DNA from: Streptomyces panaciradicis
Lineage (GTDB): Bacteria > Actinomycetota > Actinomycetes > Streptomycetales > Streptomycetaceae
Assembly (NCBI RefSeq): GCF_023516615.1
Contig: NZ_JAMGBF010000001.1
Location: 204,213 to 268,212, forward strand
Direction: 5' to 3'
Length of the DNA stretch: 64,000 nucleotides
A model generated the notes under the pieces. That model was not told where the DNA came from, did not search any database, and saw only the letters and a program-made list of their open reading frames with translations. The position numbers and the translations under genes are program-made. Below, piece after piece: positions 36,226 to 45,309 of this stretch; positions within the stretch are counted from its first letter, which is position 1, and every line of letters begins with the position of its first letter.

Positions 36226-38165
36226 TCGTACAGCTCCTCTTCGGCGAGGTACTTGACCAGCTCTTCCTTGTCGAAGAGGGCGAGCAGGTCGGCGCGGATG
36301 GGTTCGGTGGTCTCGCGGGTGAGCTCGATCTGGCCGCGGACGGGGTCGGTCGCGGCCAGCCCGCCCGTCGGGTCGGTCAGCCGGCACAGCAGGTTGATGT
36401 TGCGCCACTTGCGGTCCATCGCCCCGAAGTCCTCGCGGGTGTGGCCGCCGCGCGACTCGGTGCGCTCCAGTGCCGCCCGTGCCACGCACTCGCTGACCAG
36501 CAGCATGTTGCGCAGGTCCAGGGCGAGGTGCCAGCCGGGGTTGAACTGCCGGTGCCCCTCGACGCCGGCCCTGCGGGCCCGTACCCGAAGGTCGGCGAGC
36601 TTCTCCAGGGCCTGCTCCATCTCGCCCTCGCGGCGGATGATGCCGACCAGGTCGTTCATGGTCTGCTGGAGTTCCTGGTGCAGGGTGTACGGGTTCTCCG
36701 GCGGCCTGCCGTCGTCCTCGCCCGGCGCCGGGCCCTCCGCGGAGAACGGCCGCAGCGCCTCCGCCGCCGCCGTGTCCACCTGCACGTCGTCCACCGGCGG
36801 GCGCGCTCCGGTCAGTCCCGTCGCGTACTCGGCGGCGTGCCAGCCGGCCCGGCGTCCGAAGACCAGCAGGTCGGACAGGGAGTTGCCGCCCAGGCGGTTG
36901 GAGCCGTGCATGCCGCCCGCGACCTCGCCGGCCGCGAACAGCCCCGGCACTCCGCGCGCCGCCGCCGAGTCGGAGTCGACGGCGATGCCGCCCATCACGT
37001 AGTGGCAGGTCGGCCCGACCTCCATCGCCTCCGCCGTGATGTCGACGTCCGCCAGCTCCTTGAACTGGTGGTACATCGACGGCAGCCGGCGCCGGATGAC
37101 CTCGGCGGGCATACGGGTGGACACGTCCAGGAAGACTCCGCCGTGCGGCGAGCCGCGGCCGGCCTTCACCTCGGCGTTGATCGCCCGCGCCACCTCGTCA
37201 CGCGGCAGCAGCTCCGGGGGCCGCCGGTTGTTGTCCGGGTCCTCGTACCAGCGGTCGCCCTCCTCCTCCGACTCGGCGTACTTCTCCTTGAAGACGTCGG
37301 GGACGTAGTCGAACATGAACCGCTTGCCCTCGGAGTTCCTGAGCACCCCGCCGTCACCGCGGACCGACTCGGTGACGAGGATGCCCTTCACCGACGGCGG
37401 CCAGACCATGCCCGTCGGGTGGAACTGCACGAACTCCATGTTCAGCAGGGGCGCGCCCGCCAGCAGCGCCAGCGCGTGGCCGTCGCCGGTGTACTCCCAG
37501 GAGTTCGACGTGACCTTGAAGGACTTGCCGATGCCACCGGTGGCGATCACCACGGCGGGCGCTTCGAGGACGAAGAAACGGCCGGTCTCGCGCTCGTAGG
37601 CGAACACCCCGGAGACGCGCGAGCCGTCCTTGAGGATCCGGGTGACCGTGCACTCCTGGAAGACCTTCAGCCGCGACTCGTAGTCACCGGTCTCCTTCTT
37701 GTCCTCCTGCTGCAGGGAGACGATCTTCTGCTGGAGGGTCCGGATCAGCTCCAGGCCCGTCCGGTCGCCGACGTGCGCCAGGCGCGGGTACTCGTGGCCG
37801 CCGAAGTTGCGCTGGGAGATCTTTCCCTCCTTCGTGCGGTCGAAGAGGGCGCCCCAGGTCTCCAGCTCCCAGACCCGCTGCGGCGCCTCCTGCGCGTGCA
37901 GCTCGGCCATCCGCCACTGATTGAGGAACTTGCCGCCGCGCATGGTGTCGCGGAAGTGGACCTGCCAGTTGTCGTGCGGATTGGCGTTGGCCATCGCCGC
38001 CGCGATGCCGCCCTCGGCCATCACCGTGTGCGCCTTGCCGAACAGCGACTTGCAGATCACGGCCGTACGGGCGCCTCGCTCGCGCGCCTCGATGGCGGCC
38101 CGGAGGCCCGCGCCCCCGGCGCCGACCACGACGACGTCCCACTCCTGGCGGTCGACCACGGACAT
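36222..38165 (-). CDS. sdhA: Succinate dehydrogenase/fumarate reductase flavoprotein subunit
   Basis: The 647-residue flavoprotein oxidises succinate (or reduces fumarate) with covalent FAD. It has the dinucleotide motif DVVVVGAGGAGLRAAIEA, the FAD-linking His (H46 in FGKAHTVMAEGGIAAA), the substrate loop FVQFHPTGMVW and TESVRGDGGVL, the catalytic Arg region MEVGPTCHYVMGGIAVD, and GLFAAGEVAGGMHGSNRLGGNSLSDLLVFGRRAG. The length equals that of the mycobacterial Sdh1 type, longer than the usual about 590. It lies between sdhC (23 bp upstream) and sdhB (overlap). Confidence 0.95.
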   Translation of the reverse strand: MSVVDRQEWDVVVVGAGGAGLRAAIEARERGARTAVICKSLFGKAHTVMAEGGIAAAMANANPHDNWQVHFRDTMRGGKFLNQWRMAELHAQEAPQRVWELETWGALFDRTKEGKISQRNFGGHEYPRLAHVGDRTGLELIRTLQQKIVSLQQEDKKETGDYESRLKVFQECTVTRILKDGSRVSGVFAYERETGRFFVLEAPAVVIATGGIGKSFKVTSNSWEYTGDGHALALLAGAPLLNMEFVQFHPTGMVWPPSVKGILVTESVRGDGGVLRNSEGKRFMFDYVPDVFKEKYAESEEEGDRWYEDPDNNRRPPELLPRDEVARAINAEVKAGRGSPHGGVFLDVSTRMPAEVIRRRLPSMYHQFKELADVDITAEAMEVGPTCHYVMGGIAVDSDSAAARGVPGLFAAGEVAGGMHGSNRLGGNSLSDLLVFGRRAGWHAAEYATGLTGARPPVDDVQVDTAAAEALRPFSAEGPAPGEDDGRPPENPYTLHQELQQTMNDLVGIIRREGEMEQALEKLADLRVRARRAGVEGHRQFNPGWHLALDLRNMLLVSECVARAALERTESRGGHTREDFGAMDRKWRNINLLCRLTDPTGGLAATDPVRGQIELTRETTEPIRADLLALFDKEELVKYLAEEELYE

Positions 38166-38188
38166 CAGTTAGGCCCCACTCATCTCAG

Positions 38189-39010
38189 TCAGAAGAAGCG
38201 CGGATCGTCGAAGACGCCGGACGCGAGCAGATAGACGTAGAAGTCGGCGAGCGCCACGCTCACCAACGACGCCCAGGCGAGCAGCATGTGCCGGGCGTTG
38301 AGCTTCCCGACGAACTGCCACGCCTTGTAGCGCACGGGGTGTTTGGAGAAGTGCTTGAGCTTGCCGCCGACGATGTGCCGGCAGGAGTGGCAGGAGATCG
38401 TGTACGTCCAGATCAGCACGATGTTGATCAGGAAGACGACCGTCCCGAGGCCCATGTGGCCCCAGTTCTCGTCCGTGTCGCGGAAGGACAGCACGGTGTC
38501 GTAGGTCAGCACGCCGGCGACCAGGATCGCCGCGTAGAAGAAGTACCGGTGGATGTTCTGCAGGATCAGCGGGAAGCGGGTCTCGCCGGTGTACTTCTTG
38601 TGCGGCTCGGCGACCGCGCAGGCCGGGGGCGAGGCCCAGAAGCCCCGGTAGTAGGCCTTGCGGTAGTAGTAGCAGGTCAGGCGGAAGCCCAGCGGGAAGA
38701 TCAGGATGATGATCGCCGGGGAGATCGCCCACCAGCTGCCGAAGAGGTCGGCGTTGGGGCCCGAGGGCATGTTCTTGCAGTTCTCCGCCAGACACGGCGA
38801 GTAGAACGGCGAGACGTACGGCGCCGAGTAGTAGTCCGCGTTCGCGAAGGCCCGCAATGTCGAGTACACGATGAAGGCGAGCAGACCGGCCGCGGTGGCG
38901 GCGGGGGCCAGCCACCAGCGGTCGGTGCGCAGGTGCGGGGCGTCGATCGCGGCGCGCGTACCGGTGCGTACGCCGCCGCTGTTCAGATGTGGTTCCGTAC
39001 CAGTGGCCAA
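38189..39010 (-). CDS. sdhC: Succinate dehydrogenase membrane anchor, single large subunit (Sdh1-type)
   Basis: The 273-residue integral membrane protein has about five membrane segments, with His and Cys residues that could bind haem or quinone (LILQNIHRYFFYAAILVAG, VLIWTYTISCHSCRHIVGG, KLNARHMLLAWASLVSVAL). It matches the one-gene anchor of Sdh1 in size and layout rather than the SdhC/SdhD pair. The start is TTG at 39010, supported by GGAG seven bases upstream; no in-frame ATG is nearby (an ATG at 39015 is out of frame). It is the first gene of sdhCAB and follows a small coiled-coil gene by 33 bp. Confidence 0.87.
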   Translation of the reverse strand: MATGTEPHLNSGGVRTGTRAAIDAPHLRTDRWWLAPAATAAGLLAFIVYSTLRAFANADYYSAPYVSPFYSPCLAENCKNMPSGPNADLFGSWWAISPAIIILIFPLGFRLTCYYYRKAYYRGFWASPPACAVAEPHKKYTGETRFPLILQNIHRYFFYAAILVAGVLTYDTVLSFRDTDENWGHMGLGTVVFLINIVLIWTYTISCHSCRHIVGGKLKHFSKHPVRYKAWQFVGKLNARHMLLAWASLVSVALADFYVYLLASGVFDDPRFF

Positions 39011-39043
39011 TTCATGACTCCGGTCGGTTTCGGGGGGCGCTGC

Positions 39044-39340
39044 TCAGCGGCGGTGTTCGGGCCCGTGGTGCGCGCCGAGACCCTCGTCGTCGCAGTCCGT
39101 CCACTGAGTGTCGTCGTACGGCTGGTCGGGGATCGTGACGAGCTCGGGCTTGCGGGGGGCGGTCTGGAGCGTCGCCGACGCGCGCAGCAGCGCGACGCTC
39201 TCGCGCAGGTGGTCCGCGTCGGCGCGGACGCGGCGTATGTCCAGGCCGCCGCTGCCCAGCTGCTGCTCGAGGCGGCCCACCGACCGGCTCAGGTCGTCGA
39301 GGCAGCGCTGGACGGACGTCAGGTCGTCTTGCACGGACAT
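39044..39340 (-). CDS. Small coiled-coil protein upstream of sdhCAB
   Basis: The 98-residue protein has a heptad-like N-terminus (MSVQDDLTSVQRCLDDLSRSVGRLEQQLG, then ADADHLRESVALLRASA) and a Pro/Asp/Glu-rich C-terminus. GAGG lies seven bases before the ATG at 39340. I do not recognise it, but it looks like a conserved small Streptomyces protein. Its position just before sdhC on the same strand suggests co-transcription with the operon. Confidence 0.72.
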   Translation of the reverse strand: MSVQDDLTSVQRCLDDLSRSVGRLEQQLGSGGLDIRRVRADADHLRESVALLRASATLQTAPRKPELVTIPDQPYDDTQWTDCDDEGLGAHHGPEHRR

Positions 39341-39676
39341 GACGTGACCTCACTTCCTTGGGCCTTGCGGGCCTCAGGTGGCAACGTTCATGCGCCTGCG
39401 AGTGTTGCGCGTCACACCTGTCGGTGGGAAGGGATGTGCAGCGATTGGCGGATTGCACGCCTCCAGTGCACGCCCGCAGGCGCTTCTTGTGCGCCGGGAT
39501 GCGCGTTGCGCCCATCGGGTGGCCTTGAACCGCCCCGTCGCCGTGTCGCCCCCGGCAGGCGAACCCTTTCCTCTTCAGTGGGGCCGTACATCTGATCAAC
39601 ACCAAAATACCGCCAAATGTGATCAGAAGCCTTATCCGTGGCTTGGGCGGGAGCGGCTCCCCGGAGGTAACCAGAG
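39341..39676. promoter_or_regulatory. 336-bp intergenic region with a TGATCA inverted repeat
   Basis: This is the divergent region between the coiled-coil gene and the binding protein at 39677. TCTGATCA (39591-39598) and TGATCAGA (39620-39627) form an 8-bp perfect inverted repeat with a 21-base spacer, about 50-85 bp before the binding-protein ATG. It looks like an operator. No gene is seen in the rest. Confidence 0.5.
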
Positions 39677-41869
39677 ATGTCCCACGACGGCGTCGGACCG
39701 CGCGCAGTGATGCGATCGGTCGCCTTCCTCACCGCGGGCGCCCTCGCGGTGCCCCTGCTCGCCGGATGCGGTTCCGACGACAAGGCGGGCAAGCCGCTCG
39801 CCGGACCGGAGATCGCACCCGCCGCCCGCGCCCTGATCGCCGACGGCGGCACCCTGCGCTGGGCCGTCGACGACGTGCCGGAAACCCTCAACACCTTCCA
39901 GGCGGACGCCGACGCCGTCACCGGCCGGATCGCCCAGGCCGTGCTGCCGTCCATGTACCGGCAGGACGCGGCCGGCCGCCCGGTCCGCAACGCCGACTAC
40001 CTGGAGTCCGCCAAGGTCGTCGACACCGAGCCCAAGCAGGTCGTGCTGTACAAGCTGAACCAGCAGGCGGTGTGGAGCGACGGCCGCGAGATCGGCGCCG
40101 CCGACTTCGCCGCCCAGTGGCGCGCCCTGTCCGGCAAGGACGGCGCCTACTGGACCGCCCGCAACGCCGGCTACGACCGCATCGAGAAGGTCGAGCGCGG
40201 CGCGAACGACCTCCAGGTCAAGGTCACCTTCGCCCGGCCGTACGCCGACTGGCAGTCGCTGTTCTCGCCGCTGTACCCGAAGGACGTCATGGGCACCCCC
40301 GACTCCTTCAACGACGGGGCGCGCCGCACGCTCAAGGTCACCGCGGGGCCGTTCGCCGTCAAGAAGGTCGACCGCAAGGACGACAAGGTCACCCTCACGC
40401 GCAACCCGCGCTGGTGGGGGCACCCCGCCAAGCTCTCCGAGATCGACCTCGAGGCCGTACCGCTCGACAAGCGCGCCGACGCGCTGGCCGCCGGGAAGAT
40501 CGACCTGGCCGAGATCGCCCCCGCCGACGCCGAACGCATCGACCTCGCGGCCCGGGCCAAGGGCACTGGCACCCCGCTGCAGGGCTCCTCCCCGCTGCTC
40601 GGCCCCGGCGGCGGGCGCCTCTCCGCCAAGTCGCTGCGCTCCTGGACGCGGGCCCACGAGGACGAACTGTCCGGCAGCCGGCTGCGCGCCCTGAAGAAGC
40701 GGCTCAAGCAGCTCGAGCGGTACGAGAAGCAGGCGAACCTGCGCGGCTTCGAGGTCCGCAAGTCCCTGGAGCCCGCCTACACCCAGCTCGCCCTCAACGG
40801 CTCCACGGGCCCCCTCGCCGACGAACGCGTCCGCCGCGCCGTGGCCCGCGCCCTGGACCGCAAGGCCCTCGCCGAGACCGTCCTCAAACCGCTCGGGCTG
40901 CCCGCCCAGCCGGTCGGCAGCCACCTCGCGCTGGCCGGGCAGGCCGCCTACGCCGACGGCAGCGGCGCCATCGGCGGCCAGGACACCGAGGAGGCGCAGG
41001 CCCTGCTCGCCGACGCCGGCTGGGTGCGCGGCGGCCCCGTGAAGCCCGGCAAGAAGGGCGACAAGGCCGCGGGCGCCCCGGGGAAGAAGGCCCGGGACAC
41101 GTCCGGGGACGACGACGGCACCTACATCGTCGGCGAGGACGACAAGGGCGACGACCGCAAGGACCGCGGCGGCGAGGACGGAACCAGGCACCTCGCCGAC
41201 GGCAAGCAGTACGGCGACGGGCACCTGCGGCAGGGCGGGGCGGCCGGCGCCTACGCTCCCAAGGGCACGGCCGCCCCGGCGGGCGCGTCGTCCGGGCTGC
41301 TCGCCAAGGACGGCAAGCCGCTCGCGCTGCGCTTCGTGATCCCCTCCGGGCCCGGCTCCGAGACCCTGCGCACCGTCGCCGACCGCATCGCCCGCATGCT
41401 GGCGCGGGTCGGTATCCGCACCGACGTCAGCAAGGTCTCCGACGACAGCTACTTCAAGGACCACATCGCCAGCGGCGAGTACGACCTCGCGCTGTACTCG
41501 TGGCCCGCCTCCGCCTTCCCCGCGACCGACGCCCGGCCCATCTACGCCAAGCCGGTCCCGGCCGCCGACGGCTCGCTGAACGTCGAGCAGAACTACACCC
41601 GCGTCGGCACCGACCAGGTCGACCAGCTCTTCGACCAGGCGGCGGGCACGCTGGACAGCGGCGAGAACCACGCCCTGATCCGCAAGGCCGACTCCCGCAT
41701 CTGGGCGGCGGCCGGCTCCCTCCCCCTCTACCAGCGCCCCCAGCTGACGGCGGCCCGCAAGACCCTCGTCAACACCGGCGCCTTCGGTTTCCAGACACCG
41801 CTCTACGAGGACATGGGCTTCCTGAAGAAGGGAGCGAAGCCGTCGGCGAGCGCGTCCCCGAAGGGCTGA
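39677..41869 (+). CDS. Orphan family 5 (oligopeptide-type) binding lipoprotein
   Basis: The 730-residue lipoprotein has a lipobox LLAGC with C31 and then a family 5 solute-binding fold (LRWAVDDVPETLNTFQADADAV, VWSDGREIGAADFAAQW, RRAVARALDRKALAETVL, ADSRIWAAAGSLPLYQRPQL). It is about 190 residues longer than the usual OppA. Part of this is a low-complexity K/D/G-rich insertion at about 455-540. No permease or ATPase is adjacent, so it must share a transporter or act as a sensor. GGAGG lies nine bases before the ATG. It is divergent from the coiled-coil/sdh group. Confidence 0.87.
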   Translation: MSHDGVGPRAVMRSVAFLTAGALAVPLLAGCGSDDKAGKPLAGPEIAPAARALIADGGTLRWAVDDVPETLNTFQADADAVTGRIAQAVLPSMYRQDAAGRPVRNADYLESAKVVDTEPKQVVLYKLNQQAVWSDGREIGAADFAAQWRALSGKDGAYWTARNAGYDRIEKVERGANDLQVKVTFARPYADWQSLFSPLYPKDVMGTPDSFNDGARRTLKVTAGPFAVKKVDRKDDKVTLTRNPRWWGHPAKLSEIDLEAVPLDKRADALAAGKIDLAEIAPADAERIDLAARAKGTGTPLQGSSPLLGPGGGRLSAKSLRSWTRAHEDELSGSRLRALKKRLKQLERYEKQANLRGFEVRKSLEPAYTQLALNGSTGPLADERVRRAVARALDRKALAETVLKPLGLPAQPVGSHLALAGQAAYADGSGAIGGQDTEEAQALLADAGWVRGGPVKPGKKGDKAAGAPGKKARDTSGDDDGTYIVGEDDKGDDRKDRGGEDGTRHLADGKQYGDGHLRQGGAAGAYAPKGTAAPAGASSGLLAKDGKPLALRFVIPSGPGSETLRTVADRIARMLARVGIRTDVSKVSDDSYFKDHIASGEYDLALYSWPASAFPATDARPIYAKPVPAADGSLNVEQNYTRVGTDQVDQLFDQAAGTLDSGENHALIRKADSRIWAAAGSLPLYQRPQLTAARKTLVNTGAFGFQTPLYEDMGFLKKGAKPSASASPKG

Positions 41870-41994
41870 GGGGGCGGTAGCTCAGGGCTTGCTCAAATCG
41901 GTTGTCGTGTCCGTCCGGCGCCCGCAGCATGAGACCACCAATGGATCATGCGGCGGGCGCCGGACGTCCGCGTACGGGGGAACGGGGACAGGAC

Positions 41995-42618
41995 GTGCGG
42001 GGTATCACACGGGGGACCTGGGCGGCGGGGCTGGTCGCGGTGACGCTGACTGCGGGGCTGACCGGCTGCACCGGCGGCGGGAGCACGAAGGGCGAGGGGG
42101 CGAAGGCCTGCTCGAACGGCACGTACACCTGGTCGGGCGTCCGGCACACCGAGCGGCTGACCGCGCTCGCCGCCCCCGTCTCCTTCGCCAAGAGGACGAG
42201 CTCCTACCGGGCTCACCTCGAACCCGTGGGGGACACCATGCACCGGCCCACGGTTGCCGGCGCGCCCGCAGGTGTCGGCGCGGCCGGAGTGATCAAGGCG
42301 CTGGGCGCACATCTGAAGGTGAGCGAACCCCTTGCCGGGCCTTCCGAGACGGCCGAGGCCAGAGACAACCACTACTTCGAGGCGGCCACCGGTGACCTGA
42401 AGGGCGCCTACTACTCCTGGTCGTGGGTCGGTCTGGTGGACGCCGACTTCACCTACACCTGCGGGGGCGACGCGCCGGTCAAGGGCCATGTCCGTACCTG
42501 GGACAGGAGCGGCAGCGGCTTCATGTCCTGCTCCGACGGCCCCGCGGACCGGGCCTCCGGACGGACGGCCGCCCGCCAGACGTGCCCGGACGGATCCAGG
42601 GCCGCGAAGGGCGCCTGA
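41995..42618 (+). CDS. Small secreted lipoprotein of unknown function
   Basis: The 207-residue protein has a lipobox LTGC (C25) after a hydrophobic signal (GTWAAGLVAVTLTA) and an extracytoplasmic domain with conserved-looking Cys pairs (KACSNGTYTW, YTCGGDAPVKG, FMSCSDG, QTCPDG). No motif indicates a function. The GTG at 41995 follows GGGGACAGGAC. It lies alone between the binding protein and typA. An earlier ATG (41941) would place the signal too far in. Confidence 0.72.
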   Translation: MRGITRGTWAAGLVAVTLTAGLTGCTGGGSTKGEGAKACSNGTYTWSGVRHTERLTALAAPVSFAKRTSSYRAHLEPVGDTMHRPTVAGAPAGVGAAGVIKALGAHLKVSEPLAGPSETAEARDNHYFEAATGDLKGAYYSWSWVGLVDADFTYTCGGDAPVKGHVRTWDRSGSGFMSCSDGPADRASGRTAARQTCPDGSRAAKGA

Positions 42619-42759
42619 CACCCCGCCCGGCGGCCCGCGGAGGCCCCTCACCCCGACGCCCCGTACCATGGGGTGAGGCCGTGGCGTGTCCAGCCCGGCA
42701 GGGTCCGCGTATCACCGACGTACGTGCTGGCCTTCCTCACACTCCAGGAGTACGCCTTC

Positions 42760-44667
42760 ATGGCCACGCGCCACGACATCCGTAACGTCGCCATCGTCGC
42801 CCACGTCGACCACGGCAAGACGACCATCGTCGACGGAATGCTGAAGCAGGCCGGTGCCTTCGCCGCCCACCAGCTCGACTCGGTCGACGACCGCATGATG
42901 GACTCGAACGACCTGGAGCGTGAGAAGGGCATCACGATCCTCGCCAAGAACACGGCGGTGAAGTACCACCCGAAGGACGGGGGGGACGTCATCACCATCA
43001 ACATCATCGACACCCCCGGCCACGCCGACTTCGGTGGTGAGGTCGAGCGCGGTCTGTCGATGGTCGACGGCGTGGTGCTCCTGGTGGACGCCTCCGAGGG
43101 CCCGCTGCCGCAGACCCGCTTCGTGCTGCGCAAGGCGCTCCAGCAGCGTCTGCCCGTCATCCTGTGCATCAACAAGACGGACCGCCCGGACTCCCGCATC
43201 GACGAGGTCGTCAACGAGACCTACGACCTCTTCCTCGACCTGGACGCGGACGAGGAGCAGATCGAGTTCCCGATCGTCTACGCCTGCGGCCGTGACGGCA
43301 TCGCCTCGCTGACCAAGCCGGACAACGGCACCGTGCCGGCCGACTCCACCAGCCTGGAGCCGTTCTTCTCCACGATCCTGCAGCACATCCCGGCCCCCAC
43401 CTACGACGAGGAGGCCCCGCTCCAGGCGCACGTCACCAACCTGGACGCCGACAACTTCCTCGGCCGTATCGCGCTGCTGCGCGTCGAGCAGGGCGAGCTG
43501 CGCAAGGGCCAGACCGTCGCCTGGATCAAGCGGGACGGCTCCATCGCCAACGTCCGCATCTCCGAGCTGATGATGACCGAGGCGCTGACCCGCAAGCCGG
43601 CCGAGAAGGCCGGCCCCGGTGACATCTGCGCCGTCGCCGGTATCCCGGACATCATGATCGGCGAGACGCTGGCCGACCCGGAGAACCCGATCCCGCTGCC
43701 GCTGATCACGGTCGACGAGCCCGCGATCTCCATGACCATCGGCACCAACACCTCGCCGCTGGTCGGCCGTGGCGGCACCGGCAAGGGCGCCGACAACAAG
43801 GCGGCCGTCAAGGACCGCAAGGTGACCGCCCGTCAGGTCAAGGACCGGCTGGACCGCGAGCTGATCGGTAACGTCAGCCTGCGCGTGCTGGAGACCGAGC
43901 GCCCCGACGCCTGGGAGGTCCAGGGCCGCGGCGAGCTGGCGCTGGCCATCCTCGTGGAGACCATGCGCCGGGAGGGCTACGAGCTGACGGTCGGCAAGCC
44001 GCAGGTCGTGACGAAGGACGTGGACGGCAAGGTCTACGAGCCCGTCGAGCGCATGACCGTCGACGTGCCCGAGGAGCACATGGGCGCGGTCACGCAGCTC
44101 ATGGGCGTCCGCAAGGGCCGGATGGACAACATGTCCAACCACGGTTCGGGCTGGGTGCGCATGGAGTTCGTCGTGCCCTCGCGCGGACTCATCGGCTTCC
44201 GGACGGAGTTCCTGACCCAGACCCGCGGCACCGGCATCGGCCACTCCATCCACGAGGGCTTCGAGCCCTGGTTCGGCACCCTGCAGACCCGTAACAACGG
44301 CTCCCTGGTCGCCGACCGCGCCGGTGCCGTCACGGCGTTCGCCATGACGAACCTTCAGGAGCGCGGTGTGCTGTTCGTCGAGCCCGGCACCGAGGTGTAC
44401 GAGGGCATGATCGTCGGCGAGAACTCCCGCGCCGACGACATGGACGTCAACATCACCAAGGAGAAGAAGCTCACCAACATGCGGTCCTCGACGGCCGACG
44501 TGGCCGAGTCGATCGTGCCGCCGCGCAAGCTGTCGCTGGAGCAGTCCCTGGAGTTCTGCCGCGACGACGAGTGCGTCGAGGTGACCCCGGAGGCCGTGCG
44601 TATCCGCAAGGTGAACCTGGACGCCCGCGAGCGCGCCCGCGCGGCCAGCAGGGCCAAGCACGGCTGA
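42760..44667 (+). CDS. typA: Ribosome-associated translational GTPase TypA/BipA
   Basis: The 635-residue GTPase has the EF-Tu-like G domain: P-loop AHVDHGKTT, the switch region with [22 protein letters not shown] and the NKTD motif ([10 protein letters not shown]). The beta-barrel domain II, EF-G-like domains III and V and the BipA-specific C-terminal domain follow ([60 protein letters not shown]). It acts on ribosomes, with roles in assembly and stress. AGGAG lies nine bases before the ATG at 42760; the upstream frame extension is not coding. Confidence 0.96.
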   Translation: MATRHDIRNVAIVAHVDHGKTTIVDGMLKQAGAFAAHQLDSVDDRMMDSNDLEREKGITILAKNTAVKYHPKDGGDVITINIIDTPGHADFGGEVERGLSMVDGVVLLVDASEGPLPQTRFVLRKALQQRLPVILCINKTDRPDSRIDEVVNETYDLFLDLDADEEQIEFPIVYACGRDGIASLTKPDNGTVPADSTSLEPFFSTILQHIPAPTYDEEAPLQAHVTNLDADNFLGRIALLRVEQGELRKGQTVAWIKRDGSIANVRISELMMTEALTRKPAEKAGPGDICAVAGIPDIMIGETLADPENPIPLPLITVDEPAISMTIGTNTSPLVGRGGTGKGADNKAAVKDRKVTARQVKDRLDRELIGNVSLRVLETERPDAWEVQGRGELALAILVETMRREGYELTVGKPQVVTKDVDGKVYEPVERMTVDVPEEHMGAVTQLMGVRKGRMDNMSNHGSGWVRMEFVVPSRGLIGFRTEFLTQTRGTGIGHSIHEGFEPWFGTLQTRNNGSLVADRAGAVTAFAMTNLQERGVLFVEPGTEVYEGMIVGENSRADDMDVNITKEKKLTNMRSSTADVAESIVPPRKLSLEQSLEFCRDDECVEVTPEAVRIRKVNLDARERARAASRAKHG

Positions 44668-44685
44668 TTCGGGCCGTCGTAGGAC

Positions 44686-44722
44686 GAGGCCGGGCGCTCC
44701 GCGAGGCGGGGCGCCCGGCCTC
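44686..44722 (+). terminator. Terminator after typA
   Basis: A perfect 12-bp stem (44686-44697 with 44711-44722) and a 13-base loop lie 18 bases after the typA stop. There is no strong T-tract, as is usual in this genome. Confidence 0.7.
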
Positions 44723-45309
44723 GCGTGGTGACGGGGGCGGCGCGGCCGGGACGGCGGTCCGGCAGGGGCGGCGGCGCCGCAGGGATAGGGAAAACCCTAC
44801 TTCTGGTTCCGGATCGGCCAAACGTGGAAGAGGCCGCACTACCCTGCTGGCAGTGTGGTCCTTTGCTCCTCCTGTGAGTGCCGTTCAACGGCACTGCGGC
44901 GCAGGCCGGTTGGCCGAAAGCCGCTCGGGCGGAGGAGCTGTCGGCGCTCATACACAGCAGCCGCGGATCCGCAAGCGAATTTTCATGCCCTCCGCGTCCG
45001 GTATACGGACATGCGGGTCCGATAGGTGTGTAACAAGTCCGTTTCGCAGGGATCTTTCGGCAAACCCTTTGTCCGGATTTTGGAAGATGTACGCGTCAGG
45101 TGTGATCGAACCGAGACCTTGTGGGTGTGGTTCGGCCACGGCCCATGGCAGATAGTTAGGCGCGTAGAGCTCGGATCAACGGGTCACGCGCTGCAGGCGG
45201 CGCCGACTCACGAGCGCGGGGGACACCTGACCGTTTCAGGCACCGGTGACGGTGACGTGTCATGTGTCCCTCCATGCGGTGAACCAATGGACTCATGAGG
45301 AGGAGCCCC
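44723..45309. other. Long promoter region of the first peptide transporter operon
   Basis: These 587 bp have no convincing gene and are richer in A/T than the surroundings, especially 44940-45150. TAGGG-AAAA-CCCTA at 44786-44799 is a short inverted repeat. Open frames on the minus strand here have poor codon use. The length and composition suggest a complex regulatory region for the operon that starts at 45310. Confidence 0.5.

Noticed and set aside
44948..45139. 63-codon minus-strand frame in the promoter region of operon 1
   Set aside because: Third-position base use is not that of Streptomyces genes and there is no ribosome site; the region is better read as regulatory.
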